Shown here piece after piece: positions 25,901 to 32,971 of a DNA stretch of 64,000 nt. Position numbers and translations under genes: made by a program. The notes beneath the pieces are model-generated. The model saw nothing but the letters and a program-made list of their open reading frames with translations, had not been told where the DNA came from and made no database searches. Each line of letters starts with the position of its first letter. Within the stretch, counting starts at the first letter, position 1. The stretch comes from Bacteroidota bacterium (lineage in GTDB: Bacteria; Bacteroidota; Bacteroidia; Flavobacteriales; Flavobacteriaceae), in NCBI GenBank assembly GCA_020161455.1, contig JAIUNZ010000002.1:195091-259090 (forward strand). The letters run 5' to 3'.

Positions 25901-26848
25901 CCAACGAATTTGGTTGCTTCGGGAACTACACAAACTACAACTACTTTGACTTGGAATGCTTCTTCGGATAATGTAGCGGTTACGGGTTATGAGGTGTTTT
26001 TAAATGGAAGTTCAATTGGAACGGTTACTACAACCAGTTCTAATATCACAGGTTTGACTGCTTCAACAGCTTATTCGTTTACAGTTAGATCATTTGATGC
26101 TGCTGGAAATAATTCTGCGATGAGTAATGTAGCAAATGTTACTACATTGTCTAATAGTGTTTCTTATTGTACTTCGCAAGGAAATAGCACTGCTGATGAG
26201 AAAATAGGTAAAGTGGTTTTTGGTGCTATAAATAATACGTCAACAGGCACAACAGGTTATGAAAATTTTACAGCTTTATCTACAACTGTCGTTAGAGGAA
26301 GTGCTAACACAATTACCATAACACCATCATGGACTTCCACCAAATATAATGAAGGCTATGCTGTATTTATTGATTATAACCAAGACGGCGATTTTGTTGA
26401 TGCTGGCGAAACAGTTTGGACAAAAACAGCTTCTAAAACAACACCAGTTTCAGGATCATTTACCATTCCTGCTTCGGCTTTATTGGGAAGTACACGAATG
26501 AGAGTTTCAATGAAATACAATGGAATTCCTACATCTTGTGAATCGTTCTCTTATGGACAAGTTGAAGATTATACCATAAACATATCGGCTAGTGGTAGAA
26601 TGGAAGACATTTCTTCAACAGCTTTAACTTTTACTTTATATCCAAACCCAGTAAAAGGAAACTTACTTAACATTGCCAATATTGAAGGTGATGCCACTTA
26701 CAGAATTTTTAATTTAATGGGACAAGAATTAGAAAGTGGTAACATCGAAGATAATGCTGTTTTGGTTGGAAACTTAAAAACAGGTGCCTACTTAATTGAA
26801 ATTACTTCAAGAAATCAAACGGCTACTAAGCGTTTTATTAAGGAATAA
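22907..26848 (+). CDS. T9SS-secreted zinc metalloprotease (reprolysin-like) with Fn3 and GEVED domains
   Basis: 1313 residues. Signal peptide (LMAFASFTFAQ), a reprolysin-type propeptide (to ~residue 195), then the protease domain with the zinc site HEMGHQFGANH (His350, Glu351, His354, His360) and Met-turn IMGYAG. A PKD/cadherin-like part follows (~430-650). Then come two nearly identical Fn3 domains (DNA period 279 bp, from about 24890), a GEVED domain (YCTSQGNS ... DYNQDGDF ... SYGQVEDYT), a third Fn3 and a second GEVED domain. The end is a T9SS sorting domain (LYPNPVKGN ... GAYLIEI ... TKRFIKE). It is likely an extracellular protease. The gene stands alone and is richer in GC than its neighbours' secreted genes. 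Confidence 0.94.
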   Translation: MKYKLLSVALMAFASFTFAQSKSSLWNATNKMNDKVALNERLQLPENQVFELNLNGLRTSLTTAPKRTTKGQSENILLIPTASGSLERYKIYENSIMEPGLAERYPEIKSYIGIGVDNPSATVYFSVSPLGFKGMVLSADKAAEFIEPITTDLTTYTVYRKSDKAASLTPFECSVIDVIKPTEASATMLRPNADDATMRTFRLAMSVTGEYTSYFGGTKALALAAINNTMTRVNGIFEKDFGARMVLIANTDAVIYTNASTDPYSAASTGAGGAWNTELQNTLTSVIGNAAYDIGHLFGASGGGGNAGCIGCICVDDTSSTTDKNKGSGFTSPADGIPAGDNFDVDYVAHEMGHQFGANHTFTHSNEGTGVQMEPGSGSTIMGYAGITTKDVQPHSDAYFHAISIQQVTNNLKTKTCSVNTATGNSVPTANAGLDYTVPKSTPFMLTGTATDANGDALTYNWEQMDSQTTSAVPSATKTSGVNFRSYNSSSSPTRYFPTMSSVLSGALYTAGSELNVEYLPSVARTLNFRLTVRDNRAGGPANNSDDMKVTVTTSAGPFTVSSPNTAVSYVGGTTQTVTWAVAGTTANGVNCANVDVLLSTDGGNNWTTILAATPNDGTQAVTIPNTPSTSCRIMVKGTNHIFFDVSNTNFTITAGSAPDTQAPTAPTLAASGTTQTTTNLSWSGATDNVGVTGYDVYQGAALLGSTATSTYAVTGLMASTTYTFTVKAKDAAGNISVASNTVSVTTSAPAGDTQAPTAPTLAASGTTQTTTNLSWSGATDNVGVTGYDVYQGAALLGSTASTTYAVTGLSASTAYSFTVRAKDAAGNVSVASNTVSVTTLSAGITYCTSQGNSINDEFIGRVQIGSIDNTSGGISGYVDYTSLSTNLTQGAAATITITPTWTGSTYSEGYAVFIDYNQDGDFDDAGETVWSKATSTTTPAVGTFSVPTGATSGATRMRVSMKYNGTPTACETFSYGQVEDYTVNIVVAAGDTTAPSTPTNLVASGTTQTTTTLTWNASSDNVAVTGYEVFLNGSSIGTVTTTSSNITGLTASTAYSFTVRSFDAAGNNSAMSNVANVTTLSNSVSYCTSQGNSTADEKIGKVVFGAINNTSTGTTGYENFTALSTTVVRGSANTITITPSWTSTKYNEGYAVFIDYNQDGDFVDAGETVWTKTASKTTPVSGSFTIPASALLGSTRMRVSMKYNGIPTSCESFSYGQVEDYTINISASGRMEDISSTALTFTLYPNPVKGNLLNIANIEGDATYRIFNLMGQELESGNIEDNAVLVGNLKTGAYLIEITSRNQTATKRFIKE

Positions 26849-26927
26849 TATATTCTCAATTTTTACAATTGGGAAAAATGGAATGAACCCAAAAGTTTAG
26901 ACAAATTTTATAAATAATTTTGATAAT

Positions 26928-26959
26928 AATGAGCTCGATATTGTATCGGGCTCATTTTG
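26928..26959 (+). terminator. Hairpin terminator downstream of the metalloprotease
   Basis: AATGAGCTCGAT (26928-26939) pairs with ATCGGGCTCATT (26945-26956): a 12-bp stem with one G-U and a 5-base loop, followed by a short T-run (TTTTG). Confidence 0.7.
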
Positions 26960-27025
26960 TTTAAATCTGACTGGATTCTTGTCTTTATATATTTATCTAT
27001 ATTTTTTAATTATTTAATAAATACT

Positions 27026-27229
27026 AATAATGACTTATTTGATAGTGCCAAACCTGGTCAGAATGAAGTGATAGATTGGTATTGTTTGGTGTTTTCTTAT
27101 CTACTTTTTTAAGCATCAGTACTACTTGATTAAAGACTGGTTGTTCGTTAATTAATAGTGGAATTATTTCTTGATTAAACAAATCGATTATTGATAATAA
27201 GTACAGTTATTTCCCGATAGATTAAACTC
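27026..27229 (-). pseudogene. IS3-family transposase OrfB fragment, frameshifted
   Basis: Read on the minus strand, this stretch gives EFNLSGN, then after a one-base deletion LYLLSIIDLFNQEII, INEQPVFNQVV, MLKKVDKKTPNNTNLSLHSDQVWHYQ and ISHY before stops. This is the middle of the integrase core of IS3/IS150 transposases; HSDQ-W-YQ contains the second Asp of the DDE triad. The first Asp and final Glu regions are missing, and a frameshift near 27200 breaks the frame, so it is a non-functional relic. It lies between the metalloprotease terminator and lepA. Confidence 0.75.
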
Positions 27230-27352
27230 GTTTAAAAAGGTTGCCTATTTTTAATTTTGAGCTTCAACTTTAAAAGTTATTTCTAATATAGTTGAGCTAT
27301 TTTACAAAACATTTAGTACAGAGGGTGCACTGTAATGTTTGTATGACAATAA

Positions 27353-29149
27353 TTAATCATTCAATTTCAAAACCGCCATAAATGCTTCTTGAGGAATTTC
27401 AACATTTCCTACTTGACGCATTCTCTTTTTACCTTTTTTCTGTTTTTCAAGTAATTTACGTTTTCTAGAAATATCTCCTCCATAACATTTTGCGGTAACG
27501 TCTTTTCGTAATGCTTTTATGGTTTCACGAGCAATAATTTTTGCACCAATTGCGGCTTGAATAGGAATATCAAACTGTTGTCTTGGTATTAATTCACGCA
27601 ATTTTTCAGTCATTTTTTTACCAATGTTATAGGCATTATCTTCGTGAATCAAGGCAGAAAGTGCATCAACGGTTTGTGCATTTAATAAAACATCAAGTTT
27701 TACTAATTTAGAAGTTCGCATACCAATTGGTGAATAATCAAACGAAGCATAACCTTTAGAAACTGTTTTCAATCTATCGTAAAAATCGAAAACAATTTCG
27801 GCTAATGGCATGTCAAAATTCAATTCAACACGTTCGGTTGTTAAATAGGTTTGATTGGTAATCACGCCACGTTTTTCGATACACAAACTCATAACATTAC
27901 CCACAAAATCAGATTTGGTAATGATAGTTGCTTTTATAAATGGTTCTTCTACTCTGTCTAAACGAGATGGTTCAGGTAAATCAGACGGATTATTTACAAC
28001 AAATCCAACTTCGGGTTCTTTTTTTGTATAAGCCAAATAGGAAACGTTAGGAACTGTAGTAATTACTGTCATATCGTATTCACGTTCTAATCGTTCTTGA
28101 ATAATTTCAAGATGTAACATTCCTAAAAACCCACATCGGAAACCAAAACCTAATGCCGCAGAACTTTCAGGAGTGAAAACTAGTGAAGCATCGTTCAATT
28201 GTAATTTTTCCATAGAAGAACGCAAATCTTCGTAATCTTCTGTATCTACAGGATATATTCCGGCAAAAACCATTGGTTTTACATCCTCAAATCCTGTAAT
28301 CATATTGGTTGTTGGCGTTTTTGCATCAGTAATAGTATCACCAACTTTTACTTCCTTAGCTTCTTTAATTCCAGAAATTAAATAACCAACATCGCCAGTT
28401 GAAATCACATTTTTTGGAACCTGATTTAACTTTAGAGTACCAACTTCGTCAGCAAAATATTCATTATCTGTTGCCATGAATTTAATTTTCTGACCTTTTT
28501 TTATTTCACCATTTTTAACCCTAAAAATTACTTCAATACCACGAAACGGATTGTAATGTGAATCAAAAATCAAAGCTTGTAATGGCTCATCAACATTACC
28601 TTTTGGTGCTGGAACTTTTTCTATAATTGCGGCTAAAATATTTTCAACACCAAAACCAGTTTTCCCCGAAGCATGAATAATATCTTCTAATTTACAACCT
28701 AATAAATCAATGATATCATCGCTAACCTCTTCAGGATTTGCACTTGGTAAATCCACTTTGTTTAAAACGGGAATAATTTCTAAATCATTTTCTAAAGCTA
28801 AATATAAATTTGAAATCGTTTGTGCCTGAATACTTTGTGCTGCATCAACAATCAACAAAGCACCTTCACAAGCAGCAATAGAACGAGAAACCTCATAAGA
28901 AAAATCAACGTGCCCAGGAGTATCAATAAGGTTCAAAATATATTTTTCGCCTTTATATTCATATTCCATTTGTATCGCGTGACTTTTTATGGTAATTCCA
29001 CGTTCACGCTCTAAGTCCATATTGTCTAGCAACTGCGCTTTTTCTTCACGAGCAGTAACCGTTTGCGTTGCTCCAAGAAGTCTATCGGCAAGCGTACTTT
29101 TTCCGTGGTCAATATGTGCAATAATGCAAAAATTCCTTATGTTTTTCAT
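27353..29149 (-). CDS. lepA: Elongation factor 4 (LepA)
   Basis: 598 residues from the ATG at 29149 ([19 protein letters not shown]); a TTG two codons earlier was rejected. G1 is [10 protein letters not shown]2 region has ERGITIKS, G3 is DTPGHVDF and G4 NKVDLP. Domain order EF-G-like I, II, III, V and the LepA-specific C-terminal domain ([12 protein letters not shown] ... [19 protein letters not shown] end) are all present. LepA is a ribosome-binding GTPase that acts on stalled or misassembled ribosomes. It is transcribed alone on the minus strand, with a -7 match at 29201-29208. Confidence 0.98.
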   Translation of the reverse strand: MKNIRNFCIIAHIDHGKSTLADRLLGATQTVTAREEKAQLLDNMDLERERGITIKSHAIQMEYEYKGEKYILNLIDTPGHVDFSYEVSRSIAACEGALLIVDAAQSIQAQTISNLYLALENDLEIIPVLNKVDLPSANPEEVSDDIIDLLGCKLEDIIHASGKTGFGVENILAAIIEKVPAPKGNVDEPLQALIFDSHYNPFRGIEVIFRVKNGEIKKGQKIKFMATDNEYFADEVGTLKLNQVPKNVISTGDVGYLISGIKEAKEVKVGDTITDAKTPTTNMITGFEDVKPMVFAGIYPVDTEDYEDLRSSMEKLQLNDASLVFTPESSAALGFGFRCGFLGMLHLEIIQERLEREYDMTVITTVPNVSYLAYTKKEPEVGFVVNNPSDLPEPSRLDRVEEPFIKATIITKSDFVGNVMSLCIEKRGVITNQTYLTTERVELNFDMPLAEIVFDFYDRLKTVSKGYASFDYSPIGMRTSKLVKLDVLLNAQTVDALSALIHEDNAYNIGKKMTEKLRELIPRQQFDIPIQAAIGAKIIARETIKALRKDVTAKCYGGDISRKRKLLEKQKKGKKRMRQVGNVEIPQEAFMAVLKLND

Positions 29150-29200
29150 TTTCAATATCTGTCAAATTTTAAACAAAAAAATGCTAACGCATTTAATCGG

Positions 29201-29208
29201 CAAATATA
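29201..29208 (-). promoter_or_regulatory. -7 element of lepA
   Basis: On the minus strand TATATTTG matches TANNTTTG exactly, 51 bp upstream of the lepA ATG. No clear -33 element is seen. Confidence 0.4.
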
Positions 29209-29259
29209 AGGCAAAGTTTTGATTTAAAAGACCTGAAAGCAGAAACCAACAAAAATTAG

Positions 29260-29267
29260 TATTTTTG
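29260..29267 (+). promoter_or_regulatory. -7 element of dusB
   Basis: TATTTTTG matches TANNTTTG, 18 bp before the ATG at 29286. A -33 TTTG at the usual spacing is not found. Confidence 0.4.
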
Positions 29268-29285
29268 CAAAAAATTTATCATTTC

Positions 29286-30278
29286 ATGCCCAAAATTGGC
29301 AACATACTACTACCTGATTTTCCTCTACTTCTTGCACCAATGGAAGACGTAAGTGATCCACCTTTTAGAAGATTGTGTAAGCTTCATGGTGCCGATTTGA
29401 TGTATTCCGAATTTATTTCGTCAGAAGGATTGATTCGAGATGCGATGAAAAGTAAAATGAAATTGGATATTTTTGATTACGAACGACCTGTTGGTATTCA
29501 AATTTTTGGCGGTGATGAAGAAGCAATGGAAATGTCATCTAGAATTGTTGATGCCGTTCAGCCAGATTTAGTGGATATCAACTTTGGTTGTCCTGTTAAA
29601 AAAGTAGTTTGTAAAGGTGCTGGTGCTGGAGTTTTGAAAGATGTTGATTTGATGGTGCGATTGACAAAAGCAGTTATTAAAGGAACTAATCTTCCGGTAA
29701 CGGTAAAAACTAGATTAGGCTGGGATGAAAGTTCTATAAATATTGATGAAGTTGCCGAACGTTTACAAGATATTGGTGTGCAAGCGTTAACAGTTCATGC
29801 TCGAACTCGTGCTCAAATGTACAAAGGTCATTCCGATTGGAGTCATATTGCTAGAGTAAAAAACAATCCTCGAATTACAATGCCTATTTTTGGAAATGGT
29901 GATATCGATTCACCTGAAAAAGCATTAGAATATAAAAATAAATACGGATTGGACGGCATGATGATTGGTCGTGCCGCCATTGGTTATCCATGGATTTTTA
30001 ACGAAATTAAACATTTTTTTGAAACTGGAGAACATTTAGCTCAACCAACAATGCAAGACCGAATTGAAGCTGCAAGAAATCATTTAACTTGGTCGATGGA
30101 ATGGAAAGGTGAACGTGTTGGCATTGTAGAAATGCGTCGTCATTATACGAATTATTTTAAAGGAATTTCTAATTTTAAAGAACACCGTTTAAAATTGGTT
30201 ACACTTGAGTCTAGTGAAGAATTATTTAAGGCTTTAAACGAAATTCAAGAAGTTTATGCGGATTATCAATTTTCTTAA
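29286..30278 (+). CDS. dusB: tRNA-dihydrouridine synthase (DusB-type)
   Basis: 330 residues from the ATG at 29286 (MPKIGNILLPDFPLLLAPMEDVSD); seven extra upstream codons overlap the -7 element. FMN-binding TIM-barrel motifs are LAPMEDVSDPPFR, QIFGGDEEAM, DINFGCPVKKVV (with the catalytic Cys), TVKTRLGWD, HARTRAQMYKGHSDW and GNGDIDSPEKA followed by GLDGMMIGRAAIGYPWIF. It reduces specific uridines in the tRNA D-loop. Its stop overlaps that of the convergent permease gene by 4 bp (TTAA). Confidence 0.95.
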   Translation: MPKIGNILLPDFPLLLAPMEDVSDPPFRRLCKLHGADLMYSEFISSEGLIRDAMKSKMKLDIFDYERPVGIQIFGGDEEAMEMSSRIVDAVQPDLVDINFGCPVKKVVCKGAGAGVLKDVDLMVRLTKAVIKGTNLPVTVKTRLGWDESSINIDEVAERLQDIGVQALTVHARTRAQMYKGHSDWSHIARVKNNPRITMPIFGNGDIDSPEKALEYKNKYGLDGMMIGRAAIGYPWIFNEIKHFFETGEHLAQPTMQDRIEAARNHLTWSMEWKGERVGIVEMRRHYTNYFKGISNFKEHRLKLVTLESSEELFKALNEIQEVYADYQFS

Positions 30279-31474
30279 TCCAACATCTTAGCATTAATTC
30301 TACTGCTTGCTATCCAACTTGAAAGTACTCCAAGTAGCACTATCGTTGAAAAAACGATTAAAACATTTTGAATTGAAAAAACAACTGGATAGGCTAGAGT
30401 AGAAGTAATCATAACTACTTTAAATTTTTGTTGAATTAGCACAATAATAATTCCTAAAACTAATCCAATAATTCCGCCAAAAACACTTAATAAACTTCCT
30501 TGAAACAGAAATATTTTTTTCAATTCTTTTATTTCAGCACCAAGATTAAATAAGGTTTTTAGGTTTCCTTTTTTGTCTAAAATCATCATAATCAATGCTC
30601 CAACCAAATTGAAAAGCGCAATAATAATTACCAAAGTAAATATTAAATATACCGCAATATTCTCGGTATTTAGCATTTTATAAAGCGTTGAATTTTGTTC
30701 TGAACGATTTTTTATGATAACTTTATTTTTGAAAATTGTATTCAGTTTTTCGATTACAGTATTTTCATCAGCAAGTGAATCTATTTTAATTTCAATAGCA
30801 GAAACCTCATTGGGTTTATATTCTAATAGTTTTTGAGCCAATTCCAAATCGCAAAAAACATATTTGCTGTCTAAATCTTCGCTAATGGCATAAATTCCAA
30901 TTGGCACGAGCTTGGAGCGGTTAAAAGCTTCGGCTTCACTTTCTATAATTGCTTTTCCTTTTCTTGGAACATATACTTCAAAAGGATTATTAAAATCAAA
31001 TAAACCCAAAGATAATTTTTCGGAAATACCATATCCAACAACGACTTCGGGAGTTTTAGGTGAAAGCCATTCGCCATTAAAAAGGTTTTTTGAAACTACA
31101 TTAGTTTTAGTAAAATTTGCGTCAACGCCTTTTAAATAAGTTACAATTTCTTTTCCGTTAAAATAAAACAACACTCGTTCTTCGGTTATTTTGGAGTAAA
31201 CAGCAATATCTTTTACTTTTTTTAACTGATTTTCTTGAGAATTGCTGATGTTTATTGTTTTTCCTTTAGTTGGAAATACTTTTAAATCGGGATCAAAATC
31301 ATTAGAAAATGACAAACTAAATACTTTTAATCCACTAAAAACCGACATTACTACAAACAATGCTAATGTACCAACAATGATTCCTAATGAAGCTATTCCT
31401 GTAATAATATTGATTGCATTATTATTACTTTTGCTAAAAAGGTATCTTTTGGCTATGTATAGCGAAAAATTCAA
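30275..31474 (-). CDS. FtsX-like ABC transporter permease (LolC/LolE type)
   Basis: 399 residues. The start MNFSLYIAKRYLFSKSNNNAINIIT is typical of LolC/LolE permeases. There is one N-terminal membrane helix (IASLGIIVGTLALFVVMSVFSGL), a ~200-residue periplasmic MacB-like domain, and three C-terminal helices (FTLVIIIALFNLVGALIMMIL; VFGGIIGLVLGIIIVLI; VLIVFSTIVLLGVLSSWIA). Such permeases extract lipoproteins from the inner membrane together with a LolD ATPase, which is not encoded here. It begins 1 bp after the rbfA stop, so the two are co-transcribed. Confidence 0.9.
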   Translation of the reverse strand: MNFSLYIAKRYLFSKSNNNAINIITGIASLGIIVGTLALFVVMSVFSGLKVFSLSFSNDFDPDLKVFPTKGKTINISNSQENQLKKVKDIAVYSKITEERVLFYFNGKEIVTYLKGVDANFTKTNVVSKNLFNGEWLSPKTPEVVVGYGISEKLSLGLFDFNNPFEVYVPRKGKAIIESEAEAFNRSKLVPIGIYAISEDLDSKYVFCDLELAQKLLEYKPNEVSAIEIKIDSLADENTVIEKLNTIFKNKVIIKNRSEQNSTLYKMLNTENIAVYLIFTLVIIIALFNLVGALIMMILDKKGNLKTLFNLGAEIKELKKIFLFQGSLLSVFGGIIGLVLGIIIVLIQQKFKVVMITSTLAYPVVFSIQNVLIVFSTIVLLGVLSSWIASSRINAKMLD

Positions 31475-31475
31475 A

Positions 31476-31868
31476 TTAAAATTTCTTGCGTTTGTCTAAC
31501 AAATCTCTATTGTCAATTGGATTTTCTTTTCCAGAAAGTGCGTTATCAATTTTTTCAATATAATCCAAAGAATCATCGATGTAGAAAGCCAAATTCGGCA
31601 CTTTTCGTAATTGTAATCTTACTCTTTGTGACAAATCATGCTTGATTAATGGTGCATTTGTTTTTACTGCTTCCAACAAGTCTTTGGCTTTATCTTGAGG
31701 AAAAACACTTAAATAAACTTTTGCAATAGACAAATCGGTAGTTACGGTAACTTTTGAAACTGAAATTACCAAATTTGAAATTCCATTTTTACGCACTTCG
31801 CCTTGAAGAATATCTACTAAATCTTTTTGAAGTACACTACCAATTTTTTTTTGTCTATTCGTTTCCAT
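31476..31868 (-). CDS. rbfA: Ribosome-binding factor A
   Basis: 130 residues from the ATG at 31868 (METNRQKKIGSVLQKDL); six more codons upstream overlap the promoter. A KH-like domain with VTVTTDLSIAKVYLSVFP and LSQRVRLQLRKVPNLAFYIDDSLDYIEKID, the conserved end of RbfA. RbfA binds the 30S subunit and helps 16S rRNA 5'-end maturation and cold adaptation. It is followed at 1 bp by the LolC/E-like permease, a common pairing in Bacteroidota. A -7 match lies at 31873-31880. Confidence 0.95.
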   Translation of the reverse strand: METNRQKKIGSVLQKDLVDILQGEVRKNGISNLVISVSKVTVTTDLSIAKVYLSVFPQDKAKDLLEAVKTNAPLIKHDLSQRVRLQLRKVPNLAFYIDDSLDYIEKIDNALSGKENPIDNRDLLDKRKKF

Positions 31869-31872
31869 GATG

Positions 31873-31880
31873 CAAAAATA
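31873..31880 (-). promoter_or_regulatory. -7 element of the rbfA-permease operon
   Basis: Minus-strand TATTTTTG matches TANNTTTG and ends only 5 bp before the rbfA ATG. Transcription would start at or near the start codon, giving a nearly leaderless mRNA, or a later in-frame start is used. Confidence 0.4.
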
Positions 31881-31919
31881 CGACAAGATTTTTGATTGAA
31901 GATTAACGAATTTGGATTT

Positions 31920-31953
31920 TTGAATTTTTAAAGATTTTTATTTTCTAATTTTG
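31920..31953 (+). promoter_or_regulatory. Bacteroidota-type promoter of mce
   Basis: -33 TTG at 31920-31922 and -7 TAATTTTG at 31946-31953, 23 bp apart, 15 bp before the start codon at 31969. Confidence 0.6.
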
Positions 31954-31968
31954 TAGAAAACATTTTTA

Positions 31969-32370
31969 ATGAGAAAAATAGAACACATTGGAATAGCCGT
32001 AAAAAACATTGAAGATTCAAACCACTTGTTTGAAAAGTTATTTGGTAATCCACCCTACAAAGAAGAAATTGTAGAAAGTGAAGGTGTAAAAACATCTTTT
32101 TTTATGAATGGTCCAAATAAAATTGAACTTTTGGAAGCTACAAACCTCGAAAGTCCGATTGCTAAATTTTTAGAAAAAAAAGGAGAAGGAATTCATCACA
32201 TAGCTTTTGATGTTGAAAATATTTTTTCGGAAATCGACCGTTTAAAGGCTGAAGGTTTCGTTGTTTTAAATGATAGTCCAAAAAAAGGAGCTGACAACAA
32301 ACTTGTTGCTTTTTTGCATCCAAAAAGTACAAATGGCGTATTAATTGAGCTTTGCCAAGAAATAGGTTAA
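31969..32370 (+). CDS. mce: Methylmalonyl-CoA epimerase
   Basis: 133 residues of the vicinal-oxygen-chelate fold. The metal-binding residues appear in IEHIGIAVKNI (His), KIELLEAT (Glu region), GIHHIAFDV (His) and VLIELCQ (Glu). It interconverts the (R)- and (S)-forms of methylmalonyl-CoA in the propionyl-CoA pathway; a mutase is not encoded in the window. It is a single-gene unit with its own promoter just before the tRNA gene. Confidence 0.93.
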   Translation: MRKIEHIGIAVKNIEDSNHLFEKLFGNPPYKEEIVESEGVKTSFFMNGPNKIELLEATNLESPIAKFLEKKGEGIHHIAFDVENIFSEIDRLKAEGFVVLNDSPKKGADNKLVAFLHPKSTNGVLIELCQEIG

Positions 32371-32378
32371 AAAAATAG

Positions 32379-32409
32379 TTGCAACGAAAAAAAAATAGTG
32401 GTAATATTG
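32379..32409 (+). promoter_or_regulatory. Promoter of the tRNA gene
   Basis: -33 TTG at 32379-32381 and -7 TAATATTG (one mismatch to TANNTTTG) at 32402-32409, 20 bp apart, with about 30 bp to the mature tRNA 5' end. Confidence 0.5.
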
Positions 32410-32445
32410 CAACCTCAAAATAAGTGTTTTCTTTTTTTGAAAGCA

Positions 32446-32519
32446 GGTCCTATAGCTCAGTTGGTTAGAGCACCTGACTCATAATCAGGTGGTCCTTGGT
32501 TCGAGCCCAAGTGGGACCA
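32446..32519 (+). tRNA. tRNA with CAU anticodon (probably tRNA-Ile2, else tRNA-Met)
   Basis: 74-nt cloverleaf without encoded CCA. Acceptor GGTCCTA pairs with TGGGACC (one G-U), discriminator A. D arm contains AGCTCAGTTGGTTAGAGC, the anticodon stem is CCTGA/TCAGG around loop CTCATAA (anticodon CAT), and the T arm has GGTTCGAGCCC. The C4-G69 and C5-G68 pairs resemble the elements used by TilS to recognise tRNA-Ile2, whose C34 is changed to lysidine. An elongator tRNA-Met shares the same loop, so the identity is not certain. Confidence 0.9.
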
Positions 32520-32530
32520 CAAATAAAATT

Positions 32531-32556
32531 AGACTTCAAATTGGAGTCTTTTTTAT
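32531..32556 (+). terminator. Terminator after the tRNA
   Basis: AGACTTC pairs with GGAGTCT (one G-U), loop AAATT, followed by TTTTTTATTTT. Confidence 0.8.
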
Positions 32557-32649
32557 TTTAAAACTAAAATTATATATATTTCGTATATTAATTTTGAACG
32601 TTATATATTACTAAAGTTAAAGGTTTTCACTATTTCACCATAAATTTGA

Positions 32650-32734
32650 TACCTTTGAATTTTTAATTTATAGTTAACTTTTAACATTTATATTACTATT
32701 TTATTTTGACCATTAGTTTTTTTTTATATTTTTA
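32650..32734 (+). promoter_or_regulatory. Candidate promoters of the small PID-CTERM-like gene
   Basis: Within the AT-rich 180-bp gap after the tRNA terminator, TACCTTTG at 32650-32657 is a perfect -7 (weak -33), giving a leader of ~85 nt. A second candidate is -33 TTTG at 32705-32708 with TATTTTTA at 32727-32734 (18-bp spacing, one mismatch), which would start transcription almost at the ATG at 32741. Nothing else is seen in the gap. Confidence 0.4.
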
Positions 32735-32740
32735 CGCCCT

Positions 32741-32959
32741 ATGAGAATTGTCCCAAATAGACTAATAGCACTAATTTTAGCCATGGCACTGCCGTGTGGC
32801 GTTGTTTTTGGCGCATCAAATCCGCCTCCGCCATCTACGCCTCCGCCTCCGCCAGGTTTGCCTATTGACGGAAGTTTGTACGTATTATTGGTAATTTCTG
32901 TAGTTTTTGGAATTTATAAAGTATATAAACATCACAACATAAAAAAAGCTTCAAATTAA
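32741..32959 (+). CDS. Small membrane protein with PID-CTERM-like sorting domain
   Basis: 72 residues. A signal peptide (LIALILAMALPCGVVFGA) leads into a Pro-rich stretch (NPPPPSTPPPPPG), then LPIDGSLYVLLVISVVFGIYKVYKH: a PID motif, a hydrophobic helix and a basic tail. That motif-helix-basic arrangement matches the PID-CTERM type of C-terminal signal of Bacteroidota, thought to be recognised by a sorting or processing enzyme. The mature part between the two signals is only ~15 residues, almost all Pro, Ser and Thr. The stop lies in a palindrome shared with ribE. Function unknown. Confidence 0.7.
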   Translation: MRIVPNRLIALILAMALPCGVVFGASNPPPPSTPPPPPGLPIDGSLYVLLVISVVFGIYKVYKHHNIKKASN

Positions 32960-32971
32960 TTTGAAGCTTTT
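32942..32971. terminator. 30-bp perfect palindrome, bidirectional terminator holding both stop codons
   Basis: Perfect palindrome centred between 32956 and 32957 (left half AAAAAGCTTCAAATT). It has A-runs on one side and T-runs on the other on both strands, so it can end transcription both ways. It contains the stop codons of the PID-CTERM-like gene (+) and ribE (-), and encodes the same last residues KASN in both. Confidence 0.85.

Larger units (their letters stand above)
26879..27336 (-). mobile_element. Decayed IS3-family (IS150-like) insertion element
   Basis: A fragment of an IS3-type transposase on the minus strand (27026-27229) is flanked by candidate end sequences. On the right-hand side of the minus-strand element (plus 26879-26903) is TGGAATGAACCCAAAAGTTT, similar to the usual IS3/IS150 terminal repeat with TG near the tip and ACCC-AAAAGTTT inside. 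At the other end, minus-strand TACAGTGCACCC (about 27324-27335) has the same TG...ACCC pattern. Only about 450 bp remain of an expected ~1.2 kb. A terminator hairpin (26928-26956) lies within this span. The identification of the ends is inference. Confidence 0.5.
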
